DNA of 64,000 nt from Harmothoe impar (lineage: Eukaryota; Annelida; Polychaeta; Phyllodocida; Polynoidae). The DNA lies in assembly GCA_947462335.1 (NCBI GenBank), contig OX381714.1, positions 60,991,800-61,055,799 of the forward strand, written 5' to 3'. Positions 32,127 to 47,100 of the stretch are shown here, piece by piece (position 1 is the stretch's first letter; every line of letters begins with the position of its first letter). The translations under genes and the position numbers were made by a program. The notes under the pieces are model-generated. The model did no database searches and was not told where the DNA came from. It saw only the letters and a list, made by a program, of their open reading frames with translations.

Positions 32127-35100
32127 CTACAACACAGAATGGGAAAACAGTCGTAAATACAAACATGTAGTCGTATGATTATACGGAAATCCCTGTGGAA
32201 AAAATGTAAAAACTCCCCTGCAAGGGTTGTCATTGGCTTTACAGGTATCGATATATCCAGGACAGCATTGCTTTTATTGAAACATTGTTTTACGCGAGGT
32301 AAAATTAACTGTGTTTTTCTTTGCAGATTTATCATGGAAATAAACAGATATCTTTCTCTTGTTTCTATATATTGAATAACTGATATATTGCTTTATTTTT
32401 AAATGGTTTGACGAAATATCAAGTCCGGTAGGCTTAGACACTGAGTCTCGTATTTCGCAAAAGCTGAATAACCAGCCCCCGTATTTCCTCAAACCTCCGT
32501 ATTTCGCGAAAAACTTCACTTCCGGCTAAGCATCAAGATCACTGCGCCAACTGAGTTCAGACCCTTAAGTCTGTCCGAGACGGCCGAGTGGTTAGCGTTC
32601 TCGCCTCCCATGCGCCGGGCCCGGGTTCGATTCCCGGACGAATCTGAAAACGTTTTGGTTGTGTGACGATCAGCTGATCGTTGGCCTATATTCGGATTGA
32701 GACGATATCCTTTTTTTTTCATTGGCTTCGTTTGGGGGTTAAAATACCATATTTCTGCTGGAAACCAAGCCTAAGCTGTACAAAACATCCTATATTTACA
32801 CATACGATAGATGAATTAGGCCTTAACCCCCCAGAAAATTTGGTTGAGTCTTTCAAACATGATGGATCGGCGAAAATTTGAGACGATAAGAATGTGGCCG
32901 CCCGGGTTGCGCAAAGACAGTGGCAGGCCGCGAGTGGTTTCTTCACATTCCCCGAAAAATAAAATGGCTGTTTTTGGGTTTTAAACAGAGTTCTATTGAA
33001 AGAAACATAGCGTAGGGAAGAGAAAAGATGCCATATTTGGATGTACAATGGTCAAATTAGGCCTTAACCCCCCAGAAAATTTGGTTGAGACTTCTTAACT
33101 TGATGGATCGGCCAAAAAATCTATCATAAAAATTTCCACGATCAACTTGCCAGCGGTTGAGGCGTCTTGAACTTAAACTTGACCTAGATATATTTTTCGG
33201 GCGACGATATATTTCTCGGCGATAAAGGACGATTTATACCTTTATTGTCTTCTTTTTCAAGAAATTAACATATCAAAATGGAAATTAAGGCCTAATTTGA
33301 ACAGATAAAGACGATTTAGGCAATCGAAGGGGGGGGGTTTATTTTTTTGGCGCAGGCGCACACACCGGAAGTGAGTATCGAGCAAGGTGTCATGGCGGCG
33401 TCCGGAGGTGTTGCGAGAAGAAACAGGTTAATAAAATGTCTTTTTCTCCTTTAATACTTGACATCTGCATTTAAAAATAAATACAGGATCAGTTTAAGTT
33501 GTGTATTTGCCCTCCAGATTGAAATCTCAAGGCCCCGCATTCCGTTTCAACCCTTATAAAGGGTTTCAACGGAATACGGGGCCTTTCGATTTCAATCTGT
33601 CGGGCAAATACACAACTTAAACAAATCCTGTATACATATTGACATCAAACTGGTAAATAACTGATAACCTATAAAATTCGAAATCAATGACACCCCTACT
33701 GTAGTCTATGGAAATAGGGAAATGATAAACTCTTAAAGCTTGGGAAATTAGAGTGTAACAATTTCGCATACACAGGCTGAATTGAATGTTGAGGATAGGA
33801 TTAGAATTCAGGTGTAGACATACTCTCTTTAGTTCTAAGCTGATGTTTGATTATGTTATGATTCAGGGTATGAGAAAATACCAACGTGTCCACTTTTCTT
33901 TCCAATAACCAACCCAGCATTTCGCTACAGGCAGACCATGGCATATACTTTGGTAGCAACGGTGCTCAATGAAAGGGGTGGACTTATTTCCATTTGCCCC
34001 CTCCCCCAACCCCAACAAAAGGGATCCAAAACTGTTATTCCCCCTCCCCCAATCCACTAATTATGTTCTTCTATGTTGTTAAGAATCGAAATGACCTCAG
34101 TCGTTTATGGCTGACGCAGAATTTGGATCCCATCAGAACTGATGACGACATGCACAGTGCTGCCGCCTGGTAGCTGCTAAGGGAACTACTGAGGCCGTAG
34201 TCAGTGACACTGGTAGCAACAGGATCTGGGTGTATTTACTTTAAAGCCGTATTATTCTGAGAATAATCTGACAATTTGAGTTATTCTGAGAATAATCTGA
34301 CAATTTGAGTTATTCTGAGAATAATCTGACAATTTGAGTTATATGAATTATTGCGATCTTTTTTTTAGCACCCAATGAATATCTCATTAAAATAGCCCCT
34401 CTCCCCGTTCAATATTGAAACCGATATTTCCCAGTCACCAGAACTCAGAAGATGGATGATATAAGCTGCATCCCTTACTTTAAGAAATCCTATAAGCGTA
34501 CAGAGGTTCTGATTATGGCGACTTTGGTACTGTAGTATACATTTAAAAACTCGTGTATGACCTGGACCCTGACTTTGTCCTTATCCTATAAGCCACACTG
34601 GAGATCTGACTTGCGTACTAGCGGTTTAGGTAAGTTTTACTTTGGTACCAAATTTGTCGATATTTCCAAATAAACTTTAGACAACATTTCACCAAAGATT
34701 GTAAATAAAAGGTGGCCTAAGTAGAATCAATAGGCGTGTGATTAACATCACAGGAGACTCAGGGTGTCAGGCTACTTTATGTCTTTACCCAATCTCCAAT
34801 CACAAAATGGATGACAATTATGACTTGACCGCACCCGCACTATTACGTGCGATGCACCCAATTCAATCAATTTTCAAACGAGCCTGATGATCAACCCTGA
34901 TAATCGAGCCTGATGATCGAGCCTGATGATCAACCATGATGGCTGTGAACCATGATGGCCGTGAACCATGATGGCCGTGAACCATGATGACCGTGAACCA
35001 TGATGGCCATGAACCATGATGTCTGTGAACCATGATGGCCATGAACCATGATGACCATGAATCATGATGACCATGAACCATGATGACCATGAACCATGAT

Positions 35101-38100
35101 GGCCATGAACCATGATGACCATGAACCATGATGACAATGAACCATGATGGTGACAGACCATGATGGTGGTGACTGACCATGATGATCATCCCAAGTGGCA
35201 ACATGGGCAACATCCCCTCCCCGCCACCTCCCAAGAACATGTAGCAACATTGGCAACATCCCAAGTGGCAACATAGGCAACATCTTCCTTATGATTATAG
35301 GCCATTTCCTGAATGGGTTGTCTAGTCTATAACACTTTCTTGTGCACTAAGCCTATAGCAAGACAAGCACACATTGGTATATATAACTTTTATTGAATTC
35401 AAAACATAGCACGGCGCAGGGTTGTCTAGAATGGTGCACACTGCTTCAGCATTGATTTCAATGGGAAGGCAGTATCTGTGTTTTGTTGATTCAAGAAAGT
35501 GCAAATATTTTGGCATGATTTTTTTGCAACAAAAAATGCAAAATTGCATATGCACTTTATTGCATAACATAGATTAGGTCTGAAAGCAACAGTGCAGCCA
35601 AAATTTATATCATTGACATGGATAATTTATGATATATGACAGATTGAACTTGAAATTGGGAAAATCTCTTAACCAACGTTTTAGGTCGTCTACCTAGACT
35701 CAGGGGTGCACCCTGAGTCAATTAAGATGTAGATACACACAGTGGAGAGGCACTACATGACGCTAATCTGTAGCTGAGTGTATCCTGTTTGTCATGTCCT
35801 GATATTACGGACGGGTCGTTTCCGCAGCTTCACAGATAGGCCCTACTCTTAACCCTTTAAGGATCGCATACCGCTTTAATCCATTATACCCATTTGTCGT
35901 CATGGTGTATGAATGCAGCCCTGGCGAGAAGTTCGTTAGGGCTGTATTCATACATCATGACGTGCATACAATAAACTCTCACAACCTTGGTATGATGCAT
36001 GAATGCAGCCCTGGCGAATGAACGTCAAAGCTGCATTCATGCATCATGACGACAAAGCTTGGACACTTAGAGCACTATGCGGCACTTAACCAGCTAAGAT
36101 GATAGTGTATGATAGGTATACACATAAGTGTTGTCCGACCTTGTCATAACTTGTGATACCATTATCTATAAACTAACTCGGACGTTTGCCACTTGGATAA
36201 GATTCCCCCATTGACTTGGATACGAGGCAATATAGCCAATAAGAATTTGATGGCAAAGTGATCCAATAAGTATACGAATTTGATTACTAATTAACTAAGA
36301 GTGACACATTAAGATGAGTTGTTTGTAGCACGTGATAACACATATCAGCACGTGACGTGTGTAACCATGGTAACCACCACCCCTGCTGTACGCTGTACGT
36401 CAAGGGGGTGACCTGGTACCTTCTGTATGATAACTCGAATCATCCCCTTTAAGGACGGCATAATGTCTTAATGCATCATAGCCTTGGTCGCCATGAATGC
36501 ATGAATGCAGCACTGGTGAGTAACTCGCCAGGGCTGTATTCAAACAGCATGCCTACCCCTCAGGGTTGAGACACTCCCAAAGGGTTGGCATGATGCACCA
36601 ATGCAGCACTGGCAAGTTACTCGCCGGTGCTGCATTTGTGCATCATGACGACAAATGTTATCTTTTAACGCCATGCGTCCTTAAAGGGTTTAGTTAACAT
36701 GATGGGCGTGAGTTGTGTGAAATGATTTCATGGTGTAAAATGTACGTAGATATATTACTGGGTTCCCAACTAATTGGTTATGATGTGTGTCAAGTAACAT
36801 TCCGATAATGACTTCACGGTTCATCATCATTAAATAGCGAGTTGGCATTTTTTTCTTGTAGGGCTCTTAGTATACGAATGCTTTATAGGGTCAGTATCAA
36901 ACCTATTGAAATGCTTATCAGGGATGGATTTTTTTTAATCGTTTTCAGCAAGTAATAATTAGTATCTCAGAATATTTGTACTAAAAATGCCCCTTGCAGG
37001 TTTAGAACAATATTTCTATATATTTATTCCAGTCTACATGTATACTTATGCTTACCATGCTACTGGGTATGGTAGCTGTTGTTTTATCTTTTTTTTCATG
37101 TTTTGATTGTTTGCGTCGTGTTATCTATCTGTATCCTCCCTAACTCCGTCGTAAACATGTGTCATCTACAGGAAAACAAATTCTCCTTTTCCCATTATTA
37201 TGTGTACATGATGCCAGCGTCCCTATGCCTGTCGTGCTTCCTAATTGTGAGAAATCCTGTTTGTCAACAGTCAATGTGCACACACGGTCATGACGTCATC
37301 ACTACATGTTGTATGTGTCCGGTGTTTGTGTATGACATGGCATGACTTGCAATTTTAAAAAATCAAGTTGCAAAAAAAAAAAAAGTTAAATTGTCGGCAT
37401 GGTGCACCAATACAGCACTGATGAGTAGCTCGCTCCAAGGGGTCTGCATAATGGATGAATGCAGCTCTGGCTAGTCACTTCAAATGCCAAGCCAAAGGCT
37501 GCATAAATGCATCATGACGACCAAGGGCATGATGCAATAATCCGCAATGCGGCCCTTAAAGTCTAAGGCTGGAAGCTACATCATGGTCGACGGAGTGGTA
37601 ACCATTAAACAAAGGAGACCTTCAGGGGGGGGGGGGGGGCGGCTGGGGGGAGGGGCCGGGGGGGGGAGGCAACATATTTTCTGCCCCCCCCCCCCCGCCC
37701 CCTTTGTGAAAACTGAGAGCACACCAATATGATTTCGGGTGGTTTTGGCCGGGAGGGGGTGGGGCGGTTGAAAAATGTGTCTCCCCATCCCCATATGAAA
37801 ATGGACCAATACTAAGGGTAGGGTGTTACATGCACGGCACCCAGGGTCTCCCCACAGGGTAGCACTGGGTGAGTAGGCCGCCCATGGCACCTGTATCTGT
37901 AGTAGGGGAGTAAAATATCACCTCAGTCTATGGCATATCCGCAGGTATCTATGTATCTCCCAATAAGATACAAAGTATTATGATATTCTATACATATTGG
38001 GTCATATTTCAGATGCTGTACACTTTTTGTGGTGTAAGTAGTTTGGTAATTATGACAAGAAATAAAACATAAATTGAGATTTAACAATGATAAATTGATT

Positions 38101-41100
38101 TTTCGAAAAAGTGTACAGTAGGAACTACAGACTTCAGACAATCAAAAGTAGGCTAAAAATATAAAATCAATCAATTTTTTTCACAACTCTTGCGGAATTT
38201 GAGACTAGTGAATGCTATGGTAATGTAATTACATCTACATAGCACCCTAAATAGAGACATCACTACCAAATAGCATTGAATTATATATTATATTGGTAAA
38301 ATAATTCAATGGATAATACATATACTTATTGAATTATAGCTAGGTGAAGTTCATGCATTTCCCTGTTTTATAGTGTGTGGCTGCAAGCAGGGTGATTACT
38401 CCCTATACTACATGCAGCAGTAGGGCTTTACTCCATAGGTGCCATCTGGGTCATAGGCTATGTATAGACCAGCAGGGGTGAAATATCAGAGACTTTTCCA
38501 ACTTTCAACGGTTGTCAAGCATTTTCCATTAAAGTTATCCTTATTCTAATTTGTGCATTAAATTAGTATATATTTTCACTAGCAGCTTGGCTATAGACAT
38601 CAATTATAGACACACTAATCCATTTTTGATGTAACACCCTACTAAGAGGGTCAAAACAGCATTTCCTCTCAGAAATCCTAAATCAGTATATTTACGCATC
38701 AATAATATCAATATCTTCCTACACCATGTATTATCTGTTGTATAACTTGGCTTTACAAGTTAGGTGATTGTTGATAATGAAAGTGTGAGATTTATGATAA
38801 TAACATCCTGTATAAAGTGGTTGCTGAGGAGAATCCATGGTCCTGGGGCGATATGCTACACTGCCTGGTATAATGGTAACACCCGACAACCACTCAGGTA
38901 TGGCACATCATGCCAACCCATCGGGAGGGTATCAACCTATAGGATCGGCATGATGCTTGAATGCAGCCTCACTGGGGTTGCATTCATGCATCATGATGAC
39001 AACGGGCCCATGCGTGTTAATACAGCTAAATCTAAACAGATGCTACTAGTTCCTGGCCAAGCAGACCCACTCGTCCTATACATGGGAGGGGTTCAGCTTG
39101 ATGCTGTTCAGGAATATAAGTACCTGGGCATCACGATTGACTCTAACCTATCATTTGAGGCACAGGGGAAAAATATGCTTAACTCCATCAGACATAAGTT
39201 GTGGTTAACTCTACATGTACGACAATACATTGACGAATACACTGCTGTAAGGGTTCTTAAAGGGACGGTCATCCTGCCGTAGATCCAAACCTCTAGGCCA
39301 GCCTTGTTAGGTTTATATAACACCTTAGTTATATTTAGAATCCCCCAAACAGAAACCTCTAACATGCAGACATATCCTAGCCCTGTGAGCCTGTATTACC
39401 CAGCACCAGTACCCCATGTATAAAGGCTCAGGCAACCAACAAATAGTTTGCTGGTTGTTCCTTCCCAGTAATACTCTGGCCTAGATGAGTTGCACTGGTG
39501 TGACCAGCAGTCGGACTGTGCCAGTGGTATAGTATTGAGTACTAGTGATACCCACCATTGTACTAACTGCCACCAGTGTGCCCAAAGAAAACGGTATACT
39601 CCCCCTTGAATAGGCCACATGCTATTATTTTGGGTGAAAGAAGAACATCTATACACAATGGTACCATTACATAATGTCTATACCTAGAAGCCAATGTGTA
39701 ATCATCAAATCTAATAGGGTGCTATAGTTTCATTATGCTTTTATAGACTATTTAATTCCAAGGAAAGCCTGATTCATGGTCCCCCTACTGAAGTCACCTG
39801 GCCAGGACAGCATGATTACCTGGTCTCACTGCTCACTGTACCCTTCACCCATACACTGTAAAAAATGTGAATATAATTTAAACACTTTCACCCAAACATA
39901 TTGATGGCAAGCTTTTTTCTAGCTATGTGTAGGGATATGGCTGCCAGTGAGGGGTGAGCTACAACAATGAAAAACCGTGGGTGAGGGCAGTTTAACTAGC
40001 CCACTGGTATTATTCTCCTATTCCTTGTTCAGGCTTTTGCCCATGTACAGACTCTCCTTAGTCAAATATAGTAGCCATTGTATTGGTTAACATCAATGAC
40101 AATTTAGATAATGTTAACAATAATAAGAACATAGTGCTGTCCAAAATATTCCAGTGGACCAGCCAAACTGGCCTTGTCCACCAATATTTCACTTTTGTAG
40201 GCTCAACCACCACCAGCAGCCATATCCCTGGACCTGCTGACAGAAGAAAGTGCTGAGATTCTGAGATTCAGTGAAAGTGTCTAACTTTAATATGTTTGGG
40301 TAAATGTGTTTAAAAATTAGAAACACTTTTTTACAGTGTATGTTTGAAGGCTGTCAGCATACTCAAGACTGCAGTCTACAAAGTGGCCTTTGGTGGCTTG
40401 GGGCCTTGTTTACAGACACATCTGAAAGGTCACTTGGTTATGAACGACATGCTCTACTCTAAGCTTTTGGATCTATGGCAGGAGGACGGCCCCTTTAAGA
40501 CGATGGTCATGCCTTATTTCGATTATGGTATTGTTTTTACAACACCTCTTTCACCCAGTGTGATTAATAAACTACAGGTGCTTTATAATACAGGTATTCG
40601 AATTTGCATGTCTGTGAGAGATCCTAGGGATATAAGGGTAAAAGAGTTATATTCAAAGGTGAAAATGTTACCTATAGATTTAAGGAGACTATATATGCAA
40701 GTGACCATGTGCCACAGACTGGTGTATAACGGGCACATGGAAATCATAGACTCTTCTGGTACTAGATCCACAGATGCTCCATTTATTGATCTAGCTACCC
40801 CCAAACTTGTCAGATTGCTGAATGATCCGTTTCACCAAGCAACCACACAATGGAATTCTCTGGACCCAGCTATGCGCTGGGTAACAGAGAAAGCTAGGTT
40901 TAAATCAGAAATAAAAGCTCAGCTTACAAGGTTTTTTTATACACACTGGCGATCAGATAGGTTGAACCTACTTTATATGGGTAAAAGCATAATACCTGCC
41001 CCTCCGAGAGAGCAGCCGACCACACCCAGTAGGGGGTAGTGTTTATGTAAAAATATAGCTGTATATACTCTAGTATTAGCTGTACCATACTCTCCTATGT

Positions 41101-44100
41101 TCAACTAAAGTTTTGTGACTTATGTCTACTGGAACCACCGTAATATTGGATTTTTATCCGGGTTGTATAGCGAAATTTGTGCCATACCTGCTTGACCTGC
41201 TCTGACACACCCTCCAACCACCTAGTAAGCCTACCCAGGAACAGGACACATGTACTTTTTAGATATAATTTTAAAACAAAAAGGCTTAATGGTTAGGGGC
41301 GGTGATAGTTTACACTTAGATTTAAGATACTATTGCTTATGTAAAGCCGGGGTCCGATACTGTCATCGCCATAAAGAAAATACCCCTCTAGGCTGACTAT
41401 GAGGGAAGATCATTGTGAAATGACTGTACTTTGGCCTAGAAAAAAATAAACGATAATGAACTTGAACTTGAACTTCACTGGTCTTAATTTGGATCATAGG
41501 TAAATTTGGGGGGTGGACGCCATAAGTTAGATCAGAAAAGCACGCCGATACAGCAATGAGGTTTATCTCAAGGGGAAAAAAAGGGTGAAGAAAGGCACTA
41601 GTACAAATGTACTCCGCATTGCATGTCGGGAATGTTGTCTGGCTGAAGGTGCGGCTACTGGTGTTAACCCTTCAAGGACGAATGTCGCTAAAAGATGAAT
41701 TTGTCGTCATGATGCACCAATGCAGCCCCGGCGAGTTACTCGCTGGTGCTGCATTGGTGCATCATGACGACACTCAGGAATGTCTCCACCGTGTAGGGTC
41801 TGCATGATGCTTGAATGCAGCACTGGTGAGTTACTCGCCAGGGCTGCATTCATGCATCATGACAACTTGGACATCATGCATTAAGGCATCATGCCACCCT
41901 TAAAGGGTTTAAGATGTATCCATCCCCATAAATATACACGTTTAATCCTTTAAGGGCCACATAGTGCATTAAGGCATTATGTCCTTAAAATAATCGTCAT
42001 TATACATGAACGCAGCTATGGTGAATAACTCACCAAGGTTGCATTCATGCACCATGCCGAGCCTATGGGCTGATACACCCCTGAGGGGTCAGTATGATGC
42101 ATGAATGCACCTTGGGGGGCCCTTGATGGGGGGTCCCCATGTCGCATGTCGATTTTAAGAAGTGTCTATGTCCCCTGTCGCTATCTTTTTAAGCCTCATG
42201 TTGCAAGTCGATTTTAAGAAATGTCCATCTCGAATTTAGGGGTCTAGAGTCATCTTGGTGAGTAGACACGCCAGGGATGCATTTATGCATCATGCCGACC
42301 TTGCTGCCTAAATATATGTCTATGTTCTCTGCCGGTTGTCATCTAACTGACTTGTAATGGTCAATGGATCTGTATTATATTTTCAATATTGGCTTTGCCC
42401 AAAAGACTTGATGCAATGTCATGTACCGTAACTTACGCCAACAAAACTATTACTCAACTCAACACAGCTCCAGGGCCTAGCACATTAAAGCACTATGTGT
42501 CCCTTTAAGGGTTAGGGGGTAACATAACAGTTATATATCCATCCCCTTAACTTTACATCTCTGACATATATTAGACTGGTTACTCAACTATTCCTGTTGC
42601 TAAAGGATGGGTGAAGGGATCAGGAAACATGCCACAAATCATGTCAAAGGTGTCAGGTGTTACATAAATCACAATACATCAACATGAGGCCAGACCATAA
42701 AAAAAGTAGTTGATCTACGGATTTCGCGCACCTTATTTTCAGAATTGCAATATTTTTTATGTTTTTTGAAAAAAAAGTGTCTACAGACTCCGCTCGCCTT
42801 GTTTTTCAAAAGTCGAAATTCTTTAAATTTTCATTTCCTCTTCTTAATTCTCCTGATCCCCTAGGATCACCCAACGTTCAAATTACTGTGATGGACATAG
42901 CAGAAAGAACACAAGGTAAAAATGAATTATCGCTCACCCCAAATTTTCTTGTACAAGATCCAGACAACAAATAATTCTTTTCAAAAGTGAAATATGTAGA
43001 CCAATTTATTATTTTGTGTGTGGCCTAGATGTGATCTCCTGTCTCCACATCCTCCAAAATGTATAAAAGTAGAGCAACGTTCAGGAAACATGGGACAGGA
43101 GGGTTTTCCCCGCGTATCATGTTGGATGTGAAAATGGCCTCCCTTATTAGTTCCCTTTGTAGTTGTAAATACAAAAAAAAGCAAACAATCTCTGGACCTA
43201 TATACAGCAGGTCCATGATGCAATGGCATGGCTGCTTTATACAATGTATGAGAACTTTATGTTTTAGATATTCTAGCATAAAGTGTCCATGCTGGTCTGG
43301 AGTTCCATGCGTTTCTGACGACTCCAGCGGTGAATGCAGGAGGGGCAGACAATCCCCCCCCCCTCCTTTGAAAACTTTTTAAAAGATTTTCATAATCATA
43401 TGTTGACCTGCCATTTGGTGTTTTATACTCGACCCTCTTTTCAAATTTTGGGTTAGATCCGTCTTTTACAGAAATATTATATATTGCATCATTTTGGATA
43501 GGCTTTAAAATTACGCCCACATTTTAGATATTCTGAGGTCCACTTCTCTGATACAAAATCCAAGGAAATCCAAGGAAAAGGATTACTAGTTACTGAAATA
43601 CCTCAGAGCATAGCAAAGCGAAACTGTTTACAAGTGTAAAAGCTGTTGGACTGAGGAACTACCCCCGTACCCCGGTATATGGCTGGGTCTCACGACCTTG
43701 GGCCAATGTTTTTGTCTCTGACCGGGTGCCGTCTCTGACCAGGTGCCGTCTCTGACCGGGTGCCGTCTCTGACCGGACATCACTTTGGGAGTTTAGTTAC
43801 CTTCTACCAACAGCAGGAGGCTAATTATAATTACATAACAACTGTCATAAAGTTTTTACAAATCCTTATATATGTGAGTATAGGTTAACAATTAAAAAAC
43901 AGTGTTCTCTGACACAAGGTCAGAGACGGCACCCGGTCAGAGACGGCACCTGGTCAGAGACGGCACCCGGTCAGAGACAAAAACATTGGCCCAAGGTCGT
44001 GAGACCCAGCCATATGCTATTTTTTTCTACTTATTTACTAGTCTGAAGACGACCCCTACTTTTGTGAAATAAAACTGTCTTGTGCAAAAGAATAATCAAC

Positions 44101-47100
44101 AAAACGTTTTGAAAACGAGCTTTGGTAGAAGCAGTGTTCAGGAGTCTAGTCCATTTGGTAAGGTATATCTTACCTCAGGGAGGTAGTTTATACTTTGGAA
44201 CTAGTGAGACCGAAAACCTAAATCTGACATCTCTGAAGTACACACTATAATTCAGGTTCCGGCCCACATAGGTAACATACGGCGGGCCCTGAATGTGGAT
44301 AACGAAGAGGAGTGATGTCAATTTTCTGGGCAGCATCTTGTGAGATGAACTAGGATCTCGCGAGACCTCCATGAGAAGTGGGCTCGACGAGACTAGGATG
44401 TATAGGAATGGCTGCAGTAAACCTCTATCTACATATAAATGCAGTGCACTAAGGGAGTATTCATTAATTAATTACAGGGGGGGGGCGAAAAATTTCCGGC
44501 CCTCTTGAGGGGGAGGCGTAAAAAATTCTGATCCCTCTTGAGGGGGGGGCGTAAAAATTTAAGGCCCTTTTTAGCAAAAAAGCCCGCGCGTTACTATAGT
44601 TCAAAGGGGGGGGCGAAAATTTTTCGCCGCCTTCCGCAAGCGGGGGTGCAAAACGTTCCACGCACTCTCGAGGGGGGGGAGCGTAAAAAATTTTTACCCC
44701 TCCGCGCGAAATCTCACCACCCCCCCCTGTAATTAATAAATGAACACTCCCTAACCCTTTAAGGATGCATGTCGCTAAAAGATGACATTTTTCATCATGA
44801 TGCACCAATGCAGCCCCGGCGAGTAACTCGCTGGTGCTGCATTGGTGCATCATGCTGACCCTACGGGAGTCTCTCAACCCTGTAGGGTCGGTATGATGCG
44901 TGAATGCAGCACTTGCGAGTCACTCCCCAGGGCTGCATTCATGCATGATGACAACCAAGCGCATGATGCATCATGACACCATGCTCTTGCATGAATGCAG
45001 CCCTGGTGAGTAACTCACCAGGGCTGCATTCATGCATCATGATGACCAGGGATATTAAGGCAGTATGCTGCTCTTATAAGATTAACTCTTTAAGGACTGC
45101 ATGATGCCTTAATGCATCATATCCTTGGTCGTCATGATGCATGAATGCGCCAGTGCTATATTCAAGCATCATTTCGACCCTATGGGCTTGAGACGCTCCC
45201 AAAGGGGCGGTATGATCGATGCAGCACCTGTGAGCTACTCGCAGGGGCTGCATTAGTGCATCATGACATCATCTTTTAGCAACATGCTGTCCTTAAAGGG
45301 TTACAGGGTTACAAATGGCGGCAGTAAAGTTCCATCTCCCCCACATTAGGCCTATGACCAGTACGTACAGCCGCCCACCACCCCCGCTGTCCGTCCTCAT
45401 TACCTTACCACAGACGCATCACTTTTGTACAACCTTGGTTTCAAGGTCGTTCCCGAGATATTTATATGAGAAACGCTACCGGGTATATAATTTTTCCTTT
45501 CTGTATAAATTCATGAGCTGTTTGACCAAAGCTGACACGTTCATATATCATTTATATTGTATCTTGATATTCCTTGTGAGTGGTGCAATAAACAATTTTT
45601 TTCTTTTAATATGTATATATACATTTTTTGCAATTTTTTTCTTTAAATATGAATATTTACATATTTAAAGAAAAAAATTGTTTATTGCACCACTCACAAG
45701 GAATATCAAGATACAATATAAATGATATATGAACGTGTTAACGGGTACATTTTTTCAGCATACTGTTAAATCTATGGAAATAACGATGTATTATAACAAG
45801 TTCGGAGTAACACCAAGTTAGCTTTATACCCGAGTTAGCCTTTTTGCAAATTATGCTTACACCCAAGTTAGGCTTGTACCCGAGTTAGACTATTACATGA
45901 GGTAGGCCTTTTACGAGTTAGGCTTATACATAACTTAAGCTTATACTAGTAAACGACCAGCAGTACTCCCGGTCCTCACCAGACGGCGCATCATGGATTA
46001 CGTCATATTATCGCCCATTTGCTTCGGGCAGCGGCAGTGCTAAGCCTATGGGGTGTCTCAGTCTTTTGGCTCTGGAAGCTTTAATAACCTTCGTATCTAC
46101 TAACCAAACACATGTACATGATCGGGGGAGCGATTCCCATAAGGTTTAGCACATATTATTATAGCCTAAGGTAGATACATGTGTACAAGGATAATTTCAA
46201 GCACTGCAATGGTAGAGGTATAGGCCCTATTCAGGTTATCAACTCCCGCATTATCGTCCCCCCTCCAGGCAGTTTCCGGTTGTGGTGGTGTAGGCTAGGC
46301 CTACTCCAGCTCTACCCAAAGCTTAACTTAATATATGTAATTTAGGTCTGCCATAAATAGGGAGACATAAATAGGGTCTGTTATATACTATCAGAAAGAA
46401 AATATTCAGTTCTCCGGACTCAGCACTTTTTTTATGTGACAGATCAGGAACAATCTGTAAAAGTAAACTATAGGGCCTAATATAGACAAATAGGGCTAAT
46501 ACTCTACAAATCAATTCTTACCTCCGGTGATGTATCTGAATATAATATCCATGGTTATATAGCCTCTATTACTCCATCTGTAGCATCCTATGTTCAATAA
46601 TCCATGTCAATAATCCATGAAAATAGCAATATCTTTGAGCCTTGTTTCTGGGACTATGTCAGTCTTCACCCAGCATACAGGACCAACTGACTGAATACCC
46701 TGCACATGAATACTAACTTTGGCTTTCTTGATGCCCCCCCCCCCCCTCCATCCAGGTGTGGCAGTCAGCCTCCACACCTCCAGGTGAGATGTACCTGTGA
46801 GATGCTCCTGTCACAGTTACCACACCAGCCCTTCACACCTCTGAGCTGAATGTGGCACTGGTCACTATATATGGGCCCTTTGAAGTCGAGATCTGAAGCA
46901 CACCTCTGGGGGAGGGGAGGGGGGGGCTATTATATTTTGAAACGATTATTTGCCCAGATGCTATAGAAATATTGAGGAGCTGACGACTTCAGGACTGAAA
47001 ATGGCTGTAGACCTAGTATATATGGTAGTTTCACCCAAAGACAAACTATTGTTTTAAGTCGGATACCTTTGAAATCAGAACTACTGTATAATTGTATGAA

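Noticed and set aside
34863..35264. His/Trp-rich frame resembling a metal-binding protein
   Set aside because: Entirely a translation of the 16-bp CCATGATGGCCATGAA array.
40344..40490. First 50 codons of the 231-codon frame as part of the LINE protein
   Set aside because: No LINE resemblance before FKTMVMPYFDYG; the frame happens to be open across the end of the MITE junction.
44175..44372. 65-codon minus frame ending beside a GAGGTAAG donor
   Set aside because: A stop codon lies just before the donor and no acceptor or family resemblance supports it.
46521..46556. Minus-strand ATG exon MDIIFRYITG with donor GTAAGA
   Set aside because: Lies in an arm of the large inverted repeat, is not kept in the other arm, and its phase fits no neighbouring exon.
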